NCBI GenBank assembly: GCA_002189035.1
Contig: NEEC01000013.1
Coordinates: forward strand, 1,984,001-2,048,000
Origin: Utricularia gibba
Taxonomy: Eukaryota > Streptophyta > Magnoliopsida > Lamiales > Lentibulariaceae
Direction of reading: 5' to 3'
Length of the DNA: 64,000 nt
Shown here: piece by piece, positions 47,260 through 58,812 of the stretch
How positions within the stretch are numbered: the first letter of the stretch is position 1
How the letters are laid out: each line of letters begins with the position of its first letter
Notes under the pieces: generated by a model
What the model was told of the DNA's origin: nothing
Database searches by the model: none
The model's input: the letters and a program-made list of their open reading frames with translations, nothing else
Program-made: the position numbers and the translations under genes

Positions 47260-50200
47260 ATGATTGTGCCCATGCGGCCCTCTCTGGATCTCGGAATCTG
47301 CATCAAGCTTTATCAGGTAAAAGCATCGTCATTCTGGGTCGCGTTTCTTTTTCGTGGATATTGCAACTTTGCCACAACCCAACTAAGATCGTCACAAAAT
47401 CTTGCCTTTTGAGTGTAATTCGGTCTTCACTTGTTCTCTAGCAACCTCTGCCTCAAGCCGCCGCGCTGCAGAGCTTAGGAATACGGGAACAATCTCGTCT
47501 GCTGGGCTGTTGTAATCTTCCTTTGAATTCAAGGGTATGGCTGTTTTAGCGTTCGGTTGGGATATTGCTCAAATTTCCCTGCTTTCGAGTATTTGCTTGG
47601 GTTTGTTTTCAATTACATGACCCATTGTCGATTAAATTTCAGCAACTGTACTACAGTTGGAGTTCAAAATTTACACACAGAAAATGGAAACAAATGAGCG
47701 GTTTCCGCCAACAAAATCATCAGCTAAGGTGCCATTGCTTTTTAAACCCAGGCACATCATTTGACGCCAACTTCATAAAGAATGCAGGATTAACTTTAGC
47801 CAGGTAATTTTTCCTACCCAGGTGGATTATATTGAATATAATATTCCATAATGCTTACAGTGATATTCCCTGCAGCAAGATTTTAAACAAGTCAGTATAT
47901 GTTATCATTTCCTAAGGTGTTTGTTATACGAACATTCATTGACTTCTGGAAGCATTGATTAAGTGGTTTTGATCCTTTCCAATTTTTTTCATCGTGGCCG
48001 CACCCACATTCAATCAAGATGCTATTATGATCAATGCTGAACATATTTTATTTAACAGTAGTAACTCGGTAACTTTATTTTTCTATGGAGTACTATTGGG
48101 AAATTTTCTCAGTAAAATTGTTGGGGTTCTGCAGATCATCATATAATTGTTTACAAGCAAGGCCACTTGAGACCAAACTAGCTTCTGCTGTTGGAATTGT
48201 TGTGTTTTCCATTTGGGGACTTGTTCCACTAGCCCGAATTGCCAGGAAGATGCTACTCCATGTATTATTCTATATAAAAGCTACTCTTCAGCATCCTTCA
48301 GTTCCTAATATATACACGTATATGGATACATTTTCAAATACTTTTAGAATGGTGTTTAATATACTCTCAGATGGTTTTCGATCAAGAATTTTGTTTTCTT
48401 TTTAGTACTTGGTGGACTTAATTACTTGGCATTGTCATGCAGAAGAGTGATGGTAGCTGGAAAACGAGTGGTACTTATCAGCTGACCACCTCATGCATTC
48501 AACCTCTTTTGCTGTGGACTGGTGCAATTTTGATTTGCAGGTTAGCGGTGTTTGTAAGCAGGTATAAGTTGCTGATGACATACTAACGGCAAATGAGTAC
48601 GTCACAGATCGTTGGATCCAGTAATTCTTCCTACTGAAGCTGCCCAGCTTGTTAAGAAAAGATTACTAAGTTTTTCCAGTTCATTGTCAACAGTTCTGGC
48701 GTTTGCCTATTGTTTGACCAGGTCAGTGTCATAATTGGATCCTTTATAGTATCTATTTTTCTCATGTTCGCCAAGTGTTTTGCAAGAGATTATTTGTTTC
48801 TCTCTGCCTGAATTGAGTTCCACGCGTCGCTTCATGAACTAGGCTGGCATACAATTTGCCTTGTTATGTTAAAACTTTTGTTGAAAATCTGCAGGTCCAC
48901 CATGTGGATGATCCGTGGTTAACCTATTAATTTATAGCCTTATCATCATTATGTTAAACATCCATATCTTATTTGAAAATTTCATTCATGAAGCCTGGTT
49001 GGATTTTCATAATCGTAATAGATGAATGTAAGAGATAGGATCGTTGCTCAATCTACTTTATATTTCTGTGGCTCGTGGTGTAATGGTTTTTATCAACATT
49101 CCTTTTTTTATTGGTTTATCCTCTATACAAGTTTGCTTTTCCGAAATTGGAAGCTCTAATTCTTTGGATTTGTGCAGCACAATTCAGCATGCCCAAAAAT
49201 TCTTCATGGAGACTAGTGACGTGACAGATACCACGAATGTATGTCATGACTATCTGTTCCATGCAGCATAATCTCCAAGTTTTGGTGATTTAATAATAAA
49301 AACTTTCTGAGAGCATCTTTTATTGCTTCTTGACAGATGGGTTTCCATTTAGCTGGTAGAGCTGTATATGCTGCTGTTTGGATAGCTGCTGCAGCATTAT
49401 TCATGGAGCTGTTGGGTTTCTCTACACAGAAATGGCTTACCGCCGGGGGCTTGGGACAGTCCTACTCACTCTTGCGGGTCGTGAGGTATAAATTAAATGC
49501 AATTTCTTAGCTTGAATATGTTTTCTCATGCTCGCATCTGTCAGGGAAGTACTCATTTCAAATGAAAAAGCAGCTGCTAATGAAAAATGCTTTTTTATGG
49601 CTTTTCTAGATATTCACTAATTTCCTCTCAAGTGCAATGATTCATGCAACCCGCCCTTTTGTTGTCAATGAGTGGATTCAGACAAAGATTGAGGGATATG
49701 ATGTTTCTGGATTCGTCGAGGTCTGCCACCCTTATCTTAATTACTTTCACAAAATGCTAGCTGAAGATACATTTTTTGCTAGACATATTTCTGGTTGTGG
49801 AACATGGTCTTAGTTTTTTTCCCCTTTTAACCATCTTTGCATCTTTCTTTGGCTTACCGTAGCGTGTGGGATGGTGGGGGCCAACAATTGTAAGAGGTGA
49901 AGACCGTGAAGCTGTTCACATTCCAAACCATAAATTTACGGTGAATGTTGTGAGAAACCTCAGTAAGAAAAAGCATTGGCGTATTAAAACCCATCTTTGC
50001 ATTAGCCACCTAGATGTCAGCAAAATCAACGTGAGGATAATCCCACCCTGTAGTTGGTTGGTAAGTTTCAATGCTGCTAGAAGATTCAGGTGTTTTTCAT
50101 CATTTCCTTGTGCAGAATATTGTAGCTGATATGCGCAAGGTTCTGTCAAAGAATCCTCAAGTGGAGCAACAGAAGCTGCATAGGAGAGTATTCTTGGAAA

Positions 50201-51453
50201 ACATCGACCCTGAAAATCAGGCACTGATGGTAAGAATTCTTCCACGAACAAGCTCAAGATGTTACCTCTCGCGGCTATCTTATGCTTACCTTTTCTGTAC
50301 ATATGCACACTTGTTCTTAACTACTATCAATTTTCAAGGAAATTCAGTATCATAAGCATGTAAACTTTTTTATGTTAACGTGTATGATCTCCTGCTTGAA
50401 TATCAAAAAAGATGTCCTGCTTCAAACCTGATCTCAAATCATGGGTTTGCCATTTGGAATCAATGCAGATATTGGTGTCCTGCTTTGTGAAGACCTCACA
50501 TGTTGAAGAATATTTGTGCGTCAAGGTGAGAATCCACTCACACATGGATCTCCATTTCATTCTAGATTCTTTTTATCAAGTTGATTCATGCTGCAAACAT
50601 ATCTGGTCAAGTATCTTGAATTTTTGTCATACAAATGGTGAAATTCTCATTTTCTCGTTCTGAAAAACAGGAAGCTGTTCTTCTTGATCTTCTTAGAGTC
50701 ATAAGGCATCATCGTGCTCGATTAGCCACACCCATACGTTCGGTTCAGAGAGTGTATCCTGAATCTGACCTTGACGGTGTACCGCTTACAGAATCAGCAT
50801 TCAGAAGGGGTGCAGTGTCCAACGGTCCATTCCTACTGGTTGAACCTGTCCATAAAAGCAATGAACAAGACAAGGCTAAAACTCAAACTCCATCAGCGCA
50901 AGCCAGCAAGGATAGCAGTAAGACTGCCATGAAGGATAGAGATGAAGTAGCTTCGAGCAACGCTGACCCTAAATCTACACCAACTGAGCAGAAGACACAT
51001 GAGGTACAATCATCTGATGCCATATCTGGTTTGGAGATGGTGAACATGCCAAATGCTGAGACGAAGGATGATCAAACTAATGCTGAAAAATCTTCACCTG
51101 GATCCGAAGTGAGTGACAGTGGCAGACCTGTATCGAAGGATACTAAAGGTAATGAAAAGGCAACCCCGGAAACAAACTTGAAATCCTTGCAATCAGAGAT
51201 CGCAGTCCGGAAATCCGACAACAATTCCTCTTATCCTTCCCCAAAACAAGAGGCAGGTCTGTCCACCAAATCTTCACTGGAAGAGAACATTGTGCTTGGT
51301 GTTGCTTTGGAAGGATCGAAGAGAACTCTGCCGATTGAGGAAGCAACAACTCCATCATCAGGCCTTGAAGATTTCAGGGAACTGGCACCATTATCCAGTG
51401 GTAACTCCCCAGTACAAGCTGAAAGGGATAAAATTGACAAGGAGCTTGAATAG
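47260..51453 (+). CDS. MscS-like mechanosensitive channel, plastid type (MSL2/MSL3), one base missing in exon 8
   Basis: Plastid-envelope mechanosensitive channel of the MSL2/3 group, controlling plastid volume and division. Exons: 47260-47316, 47442-47534, 47643-47803, 48135-48261, 48443-48540, 48608-48721, 49178-49238, 49337-49485, 49610-49720, 49863-50030, 50116-50229, 50469-50525, 50671-51453 (about 697 residues). The basic, Ser/Gln-rich N-terminus suits a transit peptide. Membrane spans lie in exons 4-8. The pore-lining and beta region holds [20 protein letters not shown] (corrected), [33 protein letters not shown] and HWRIKTHL. A long Ser/Glu-rich soluble tail occupies the last exon. 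In exon 8 TTGGGACAG needs one more G at 49453-49455; without it the pore helix frame is lost. The 149-nt exon also needs one base. Confidence 0.9.
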
Positions 51454-51855
51454 CCTAGGCCCTCTTCTTCCATTGAGATTACTAATCAGTTGAACCAACA
51501 AGGCAGAAGTTTGTGCAGTACAAAAATTTGAAGCTGAAGGTTGGAAATCATTGGTATCAATACTGGGACCATTTTGCTCCTACCAATCGCCCCTTGTTTT
51601 TGCTGGGGCAAGCTTCATATTTCATGCTTAATATAAAAAAAGTGTATCGTTTCATATCATGCCTTGTTGAACATCGATTCAAGGAATGCATGCAAGATTT
51701 TATTCATCCCTTCTTATAATTCAATCTGAATACATCCTGTCCTGTAGTTTACCCAAGAACATGCTTCTTTCTCATATTTGCAGCATTTTTTTCAGAGAAA
51801 CTGCACACATTCTGAACCAGCCACAACTCGCATCTATTAGTTACACTGGATGGAT
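51454..51855. other. Convergent 3' spacer, MSL and O-fucosyltransferase genes
   Basis: About 400 bp shared by the 3' UTRs of two converging genes. No coding signal beyond antisense shadows of the fucosyltransferase last exon. Confidence 0.55.
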
Positions 51856-54129
51856 TCAGGCGCTGCACATGCAATCAGGAGCAGGGTACGTATATATAGA
51901 CTGCTTTGGTTGCCGTAGCTTGAGCAGACCTTGCCTGTTTTTATGCCCTTCAACCACATGTCTTTTAAACTCCGGCCAGCTCAAGCTTTTGTTCAGGAAG
52001 AGTTGGCCTAAAAGGGCCATGTTTGGCCGTATCGTCTTCCTGTTTTTGTATGTTCGATGCCCCACCTGCCATTCACAGTAGAAAACCAGACACGAATGAG
52101 GACTGACTACAGAAAATTCGGAGCCAAGTTTGTAAAACGCGGCAATCAACAAAGCTGACCATAGCATTGTGCATATTCCCAGGTGAAGCAGAAATGAAGA
52201 CATCGCTATGCAAGGCAACATAGTAGTCAACAGCAGCCAACAAGGAGGCTTTTCCTGTGATTTCTCGTCGTTCATCAGATGATGCAAGGCTTCTCTTGTC
52301 TTCCATCATAGGAAACAGATTTCGCAATGCAGATATCCGAGCTTCTCCGCCATATACCTATGACAATTTGGAGAAACAAGTTATCAGCATCATCATGGTT
52401 GCCTACAAAAAGCAGTTGCTGGCTTACCTTGTGGGAAGCAAGATACAAGCGAGTTGTGTTGTCAAACCCCATTGCAGCTAGCAGCAACCCAATTTCTTCT
52501 GGTGTTAATGGGCACCGTCCCTGACTCCTCAGCTCTTCATCAGTGAACTTGGAGTTCAGTACTCTTCCTTGCCAGATCACTTGCCTGTACTTGGCTAGAG
52601 CCAGTTTTTCAGCCTTCCCTCCACCAAAGTCACAAGCTGAGTGGGCTGCCATGTCCTGAAAAAACATCTGGAGTTTTAGAAGTCCAAGAAACCACAGTGA
52701 GTCCCAGCAACAGGAAGGTACCTTGTCAAAACGAAGGTGGAGAACAACAAATTTTCTACTGCGTTGCTTGTATTCAGAATCATCAGTGGGTACAGGGGAG
52801 CTTCTGAGACGACTAATAAGAGCATCTCCGAGATCCCGAACATGAGGTACGAAGACTAGAGCTTCAAAGTTCACTTTGCAACGTAGTTGTTGGATTTCCT
52901 CAGGCATATTGTCAAAAGCCAGGCGATGCGAGAATGGTGCAATTGCAGCAATTCCATAGCTGGAATTAACAGATGGGGTATCATCATGAGGAGCTATATA
53001 ACGAGCCTTAAACATCTACAGCAAACACCAACCTCTCCAGAATCGGCAATACATTCTCCAGATACCAGTTGGCTGAAGCATGAACCGGGGCTGTTTTAAC
53101 TCGTGTTGCTCGAATAGCAGATGCATAATACTCCCTTGTGCTCCAGAAGTATTCTGCAGGAAGTTCCCTCACTATGGATATCTCATCTTTCAGCACATTG
53201 ATAAAATGGTCGACATCAAAAATATCCATGAATGTGCTGCAGTATGGGAAGAACACAGAAGGTTACTGGATACTTAACTACACAAACCAAGTGTAAAATT
53301 ATGATGGATTCATTAGGTAAAGAACCTTGAATCCTGCCAAACAGGATTTACTTCAAGATAAGGAATTACGAGAGTTGCATTGAGAATTTTAGCAATGACA
53401 ACTGCATCACAAACCTATTGTAACCCAAAAATGTGAATCAGTAGCAGAATCAGATGGGGGCATTCGTTGGTTTCAGATTGCAAAAACGATTACTTACTCC
53501 CATTCTTTGCTGATTCAATCCTCCATCAAGGAAAACCTGAAGATACCCTGAAGATTTCTCTGGCTTTGCTGCCCAAGTAATGTAGCAGATTAGCATTTTG
53601 AATGATTCCAGGAAACGAAAAAGGGTGTTTTGCTTACACAAAGCAGTGGTAGGACGAACACAAGGCTTCCATCCTTGGTGAGCTAAAGGCATCCACAGTT
53701 CATCCTGCTGCTCATCGCTCTACATCAAAAAACAGGACTCAGAAACAAGGTACATGATGAAGCTCAGAGAAATCTCAACAACTGAAAGGATTGATATTCA
53801 CAGTTTGTCGCTCCAGGGCGCTTTTAAGCAAGTGGGAATGTCTTGGTTTTAGGGCCTTCCATTCCTGCGGAAGCAAACATTTCTCAGCAATCAGATCTGC
53901 TTATCTTCTGAATAAGCAGATGCAACGAAAAATCTGGGAGGATTGCAACATAAATCTTCAGCAATCAAATGAAATAGGAACTGAAAAACAAACGCACCGA
54001 CAAGGCAGAGGGTGAAGCGTGACTAAGAGGTGCAAAAAGAGCAGGAAACAGCAAAGGCAAAAGGAGCACAAAGGAACCAGCCATGGCTCCTCCTCTGTAG
54101 CCGAAATGATGAGAACTCTTGCTTCTCAT
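51856..54129 (-). CDS. O-fucosyltransferase family protein (GT106/PF10250 type)
   Basis: Plant GDP-fucose O-fucosyltransferase-like protein, likely Golgi type II; substrate unknown. Minus-strand exons: 54129-53998, 53864-53802, 53719-53638, 53568-53498, 53414-53326, 53236-53033, 52959-52722, 52655-52428, 52357-52160, 52065-51856. All phases agree and give about 504 residues, intact. A hydrophobic N-terminal segment (GSFVLLLPLLFPALFAPL) is a signal anchor. Family motifs: GYLQVFLDGGLNQQRMG, VCDAVVIAKILNATLVIPYL, SYGIAAIAPFSHRLAF, RCKVNFEALVFVPHVRDLG, FVVLHLRFDKDMAAHSACDF (the arginine-bearing donor region), IGLLLAAMGFDNTTRLYLAS, and the C-terminal GHKNRQGLLKLRQPKQSIYT. The ATG at 54129 (MRSKSSHHFGYRGG) was chosen; another in-frame ATG lies 15 codons later and the frame is open upstream. 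Confidence 0.9.
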
Positions 54130-55545
54130 TTTTTGTACCTTGATCGCGGCAGTGATTTGTCGATTGGAATAGTGGGGCTCAATATATGAAGAGAACCTTT
54201 GAAAACTGTATAAAGTTCGATGCAGGTGAGAGAGACTGGCAATGAATGAGAGGCCAGAACCCAACGCCAGCTCAGTTCACCCCCCATAAATACAAAGCAT
54301 TTTCGTCGTCCGTCGATCAGCCAACCGTTACCAGCCTTTTCCTCGGTAAAAACAAAAACCCAACAGACAACCCATTTGCGGGATCTGCACAACGCACCAT
54401 TCCACACAATTAACAACTAGTAAAAATGCAATCTTTAATATGCTGTGACACCTAGTCGTCATCATAATTGAGCAACGTAGCACGATGATTAGTTCACACA
54501 AGAGCTAGTATTACCGCCCAGGAATCTCCTACTTCTAGGCTAGATTATCACATTATTGATCTACGCTACATTAGCCGCAGCTCGATCGAATCATACCCTT
54601 GTCCCCTAAACCCAAAAAGGACCAAAAGGCGTTGCCTTGATCACAAGGAAAATACAGTAAGAATTTCATTTCACCGGAGTAAAAGCACGTGGGCTTCTCC
54701 GCCTCCATCATTCGGCCCTCTCCGACAACTTTGGGTCCACCAAGTTTGTCATCGATTTGACCATAAAACCACCGCCATTCATGTCTTGAACGCTTTCTTT
54801 GATTCATCCAGAGAGCAACTGATCTCGGTTTTCATTAATTTAACTATGGCTTTCAGCAGTTTATCTGACGACGACGACGCCGCCTAACCTTTCATCATTA
54901 AGGACTTGATTTAGAGGGACGCGTGTCGAGGAATCTGTAACGTCGGAGGATGACGGTGATTTATGGAATATGGGCACTCATCATTTGCTGAGATAAATGC
55001 CATGCCCAACCTGCCCACAGTTCCATCAAGGAAGAAGAAGGCATCCTCGTGGAAAATTAATTATTAAAGACAATATTTTTAAAAACCATTTGAAGAAAAA
55101 CTTCCAGTGATGTCAGCACAATTGTGTCTGAGCTCACATTGCTACGCTGATCTAATGCTGGTAATGTGTGTTCTTTCGAAACAATTCTTGTTTTTTTTTC
55201 AGAAGCGACTGGGATTTTCGTGTTTGTCATGTTCAAAACCTGAAAAAAAGTAATCTTTTGACCCTGCGCCGGAGCTGTTGTTAATGGTCATTTGATTGGA
55301 AGGTGGATCCATCTCTGGAATACACTGCCTTTTTGGTAGCTTGTAGGTCTTTGTTTCAGTGATCACTCCACTTGTTTATTGGGTAAGGATCCATTAGTCT
55401 TGCTTTTATTATTATTTTTTTCTGGGTCCTTCGTTCATACTCGCATGCCCAGCGGGATGCTCCTTTCATCCCTCGTTTGCCCACTGTTGGTGCGTTGACT
55501 CAAGCTTAAACTGAATCAAGATTTGGTTTTCCGGCACCCTGACCG
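54130..55545. other. Intergenic region with one unassigned minus-strand ORF
   Basis: Bases 54130-54420 are probably the fucosyltransferase leader. A 78-codon minus-strand frame (54807-54571) reads like protein, with EAEKPTCFYSGEMKFLLYF and AFWSFLGLGDKGM, but I know no family and see no flanking exons. From 54840 to 55500 there is a mixed promoter region for the transporter. Nothing else is supported. Confidence 0.4.
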
Positions 55546-57581
55546 ATGATGTCGACCGCCGTATCTCCTCCGCGTGAAGCCCATCTCCCTGTTCATACCA
55601 CCACCGGTAATCACCTGAAACGGTGGTGGCGGAGAGTCGATTGGAACGGCGCCAAGCCAATTCCCCTCCTGTTCTGTGTCGCTCTAGGGCTAATACTCCG
55701 TTTCGCGGTTCCGAAGCCTCACGCGGTGACCCACAAAGCGTGGTCTCTTCTGTCTATTTTCGTAGTCACCGTCGCCGGTTTAATTGTACGCCCTCTGCCC
55801 GTGGCTGCGTGGGCTTTCGTGTGCCTCACCGTCACCGTGGTGTCGAAAACGTTGGCGTTCAAGGATGCGTTCTCTGCGTTCACCAACGAGATTACATGGT
55901 TGCTTGTGGTAGCTTTTTTGTTCTCCAGGGGATTTATGAAGTCGGGATTGGGGACAGAATCGCGATGTTGTTTGTGCGTGTTCTTGGGAAGAGTACTCTG
56001 GGTTTGGCGTACGGGTTGGTTTTAGGGGAACTCGCTATTTCACCCGGAATGCCGAGCTCCACCGCGAGGGCTGGTGGGATATTCTTGCCGATTATCAAGT
56101 CCTTAGCTTCGAGTGCTCAGAGTATCCCCAAGGATCCATCTGCGAGGAAGCTCGGAGCTTTTCTCGTGCAGTGTCAGAATCAGGTACTCCTTATGTGATG
56201 ATCCCAATGCTTGTCGAGCTGCGAACTCGTTACCTGATTTGTGTGATTTCATTCAGGCGACCAACAGCACGAGTGCCCTTTTCCTCACGGGAGCTGCACA
56301 GAACATGTTGTGTTTGAAATTAGCTGAGAGCCTTGGGGTTAGAATTCCCAACAGTTGGATAACTTGGGTGAAAGTGTCCTGTGTTCCTGCTCTTGTCTCT
56401 GTTCTCGTTACCCCATCGATCATGTATAAGCTTTATCCGCCTGAGATAAAGTCAACGCCGGATGCTCCAGTAATGGCTAAAGAGAAGTTGAAGGAGATGG
56501 GGCCGGTTAAAAGGGAGGAGTGGATAATGCTGGCAACTATCCTTCTCACTATTGGTTTGTGGGTTGCAGGGTGAGTTCAAAAGTTATGATCATTTTGTTT
56601 TACAAAGCCCTTTTCTTTTCCAAACCTATCTACTTCAAACAGCGCATATCAGCAAATGAAGAAGGGGGTATGATAACTAATTGATGATCTCGTTATGTGC
56701 TGCAATGTAATGAAGATGGTTCACCTCCCTTGAAATATACTTCTGTTTGAACCATCTTCAGCCATCTTCATATGATTCATGAAGCTCCATTTGATAACTG
56801 CTTGAAGTTTGTTTATTGTGGGTTTTATGGGACATGGAAATCCTCTCTTTCTGTGGGTTTTATGCACTTGGGGTTGCCGTCTACTGTTTGTTGAATACGA
56901 GTTTTCTGTGTTGCTTGAGAATTGTTTCTTCTTCTTTGTACAGAGATCCCCTGAGCATGTCTACTGCAGTTGCTGCTCTGATCGGACTGTCTCTGCTACT
57001 TCTAGTGGGACTTTTAACATGGGAAGACTGCTTAAATGAGAAAGGAGCATGGGATATTCTGGTTTGGTTCGCAATTCTCGTCGGAATGGCGACGCAGCTA
57101 ACCACTCTCGGAGTAGTATCCTGGATATCCGACTCCGTCGCCCATTTCCTCCGATCCTTATCCCTCAGCCGGTTCGGTGCGTTCGCCGTCCTTCAAATCA
57201 CATATTTCTTCATCCATTACCTGTTCGCCAGCCAAACCGCACATGTCGGAGCTCTGTACTCTGCCTTCCTCGGAATGCACCTGGCTTCCGGAGTCCCTCC
57301 GCTGTTATCCGCCCTGGCTCTGGCTTACAACACGAATCTGTTCGGAGCCATAACTCATTACAGCAGCGGCCAAGCTGCTCTATATTACGCCGGTATGATG
57401 AGATCCACCCAACTCCGTTCTACTCTTTAAAAGCTCTGATTGTTTCCACTGTTTGCCGTGCGCAGCGGGGTACGTTTCGCTCCATCATGTGTTCATGTTG
57501 GGCATATCCATGGCGCTGATCAACCTCTCCTTATGGGGACTCATCGCAGCAGCGTGGTGGAAAATACTCGGCCTCTATTGA
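55546..57581 (+). CDS. DASS-family dicarboxylate/2-oxoglutarate-malate translocator, one base missing in exon 1
   Basis: Sodium:dicarboxylate-symporter (DASS/SLC13-like) family, closest in memory to plastid DiT1/DiT2 2-oxoglutarate-malate and glutamate-malate translocators. Exons: 55546-56183, 56257-56570, 56944-57392, 57466-57581; about 505 residues, a dozen hydrophobic spans. Motifs: VRPLPVAAWAF, DAFSAFTNEITWLLVVAFLF, SSTARAGGIFLPIIKSL, ATNSTSALFLTGAAQN, KSTPDAPVMAKEKL, THYSSGQAALYYA and ending AAAWWKILGLY. At 55950-55953 GGGGACAG needs one more G to pass from FMKSGLG to DRIAMLFVRVLG; the corrected exon length is then a multiple of three. The N-terminus (about 40 residues before the first span) is shorter than the transit peptides of DiT1/DiT2. 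Two adjacent ATGs (55546, 55549) are possible starts. Confidence 0.88.
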
Positions 57582-57680
57582 CGCCCCGCCGCATACGCCA
57601 TGGATGCGCCGCCGACGACCTCCGGCGGATTTTGGCTCAGCCCGAAGATGGGTACTATCTCCGAGCAATTTCCAATGAAA

Positions 57681-57724
<44 letters not shown>

Positions 57725-57809
57725 CTATTATTATTGTAGTATTCTTTTATTTTAAAATAATAATAATAATAATACAAAACCGACATCCAGTATAAAAAAA
57801 GAAACTGTG
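57582..57809. other. Short spacer between transporter and HD-Zip genes
   Basis: Only 228 bp separate the transporter stop from the first possible HD-Zip ATG, and nearly half of it is the trinucleotide repeat. The HD-Zip promoter must therefore overlap the transporter 3' UTR, or the true HD-Zip start is one of the later in-frame ATGs. Confidence 0.5.
57679..57773. repeat. Compound (AAT)n / (ATT)n microsatellite with inverted halves
   Basis: About nine AAT units (57679-57705) pass directly into about nine ATT units (57706-57734) and are followed after 14 bases by another five or six AAT units. The first two arms are mutually complementary and could fold into a long hairpin in the 3' UTR RNA or in single-stranded DNA. 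It begins about 100 bp after the transporter stop. Confidence 0.9.
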
Positions 57810-58812
57810 ATGCCTTGGATTGCTTCCACTATGGGAATGGAAGAAAATTCCATTCTTGTTACTCTGCTCCAGAAAACAGCACGGGCTCACTCACATGGTC
57901 GGTCCCTTGATCAGACTGCCGCCATGGAAAATGGTTTCCCCACTGTTCCACTGTTGCTCAAGACTGCAAAAATGAGCACAATCTCAGTCACCCCTTCTTC
58001 TCACGCAGGTCCTCAGACTGATTCAGAGGAGAAAGAAACCATCTCTTTTGTTTGCTGAGCTCTTGATTTCTGACTCTTTAAGGATGTGTTTTGTCAGGGA
58101 CGAAGCCCATTTGCTCAGCAAAGCAGCTGCAGGGGATGGTAAAGGGTGATTGTGTTGACCGGAGGTTGGAGAAGAAAAGGAGGCTGCGAGGTGATCAAGT
58201 GAAGGCATTGGAGGATATGTTTGAGTTTGAGAGTAAACTTGAACCAGAGACGAAGCTTAAGCTTGCCAAAGACCTGAACTTGAAGCCAAGACAGGTGTCC
58301 ATATGGTTTCAAAACCGACGGGCCAGGTCGAAAACGAAGCAACTAGAGACGGATTATAAGCTCCTCAAGGCCAATTTTGACGCCCTTAAGTCCAACGTGG
58401 AGGCACTGAAGAAGGAGAACCAGTCTCTGTTCAGTGAGGTAGGTAGCTTCTTGCGTGTTTTTTGCTAAAAACAAGGCAAAATTGATGATTGTAGTTTGGT
58501 GGAATTGGGATACAGATTGCAGAACTGAAGCTCAAGGTGGAGGCAAATGTTGAAACTGAGAGCAGTGAAGCGATGATTCTTCCTTCTGATAGCAAAGATG
58601 TTGCAGATGTGAAGAAGCATGGATCCAGTGATTGCAGTGAGTCAAGCGCTGCTGCTGTCTCTCGTTCTTATGCTGCTGACAAGTTGGCTGAAACTGATGG
58701 TGGAGTCTCTTGTTTAACAGAAACAAGCTTCCATTTTTCTGACTCTGGGTATGAGCCAGAGTTTATCAAGATTGAGGATCAGAATCTTTTTGATACAGTC
58801 TTCATGTGGTGA
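57810..58812 (+). CDS. HD-Zip class I homeodomain-leucine zipper factor (ATHB7/12-like)
   Basis: Transcription factor of the HD-Zip I class; ATHB7/12 relatives act in ABA and drought responses. Exons 57810-58008, 58098-58438 and 58516-58812; phases agree, about 278 residues from the first ATG. The homeodomain is [20 protein letters not shown], then [20 protein letters not shown] and [17 protein letters not shown]. It runs without a gap into the zipper ([20 protein letters not shown], then [15 protein letters not shown]). At the position after RRAR nearly all HD-Zip proteins have Trp; here the codon is TCG (Ser). The C-terminus is acidic and ends in an aromatic patch (NLFDTVFMW), typical of activation tails. 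In-frame ATGs at 57831, 57837, 57924 and 57972 leave the start uncertain. Confidence 0.85.

Noticed and set aside
53033-53256. A frameshift in the O-fucosyltransferase gene where one frame ends in LVFAVDV
   Set aside because: An 73-base GT-AG intron (53032-52960) explains it, joining LPILE to SYGIAAIAPFSHRL in correct phase.
913-57581. Programmed ribosomal frameshifting as the cause of the twelve frame slips
   Set aside because: Sites differ in sequence, lack a shared slippery heptamer with a downstream structure, and hit unrelated plant nuclear genes that are not known to use it.
57679-57773. CRISPR-like array of short repeats
   Set aside because: It is a trinucleotide microsatellite without unique spacers, in a plant nuclear genome.
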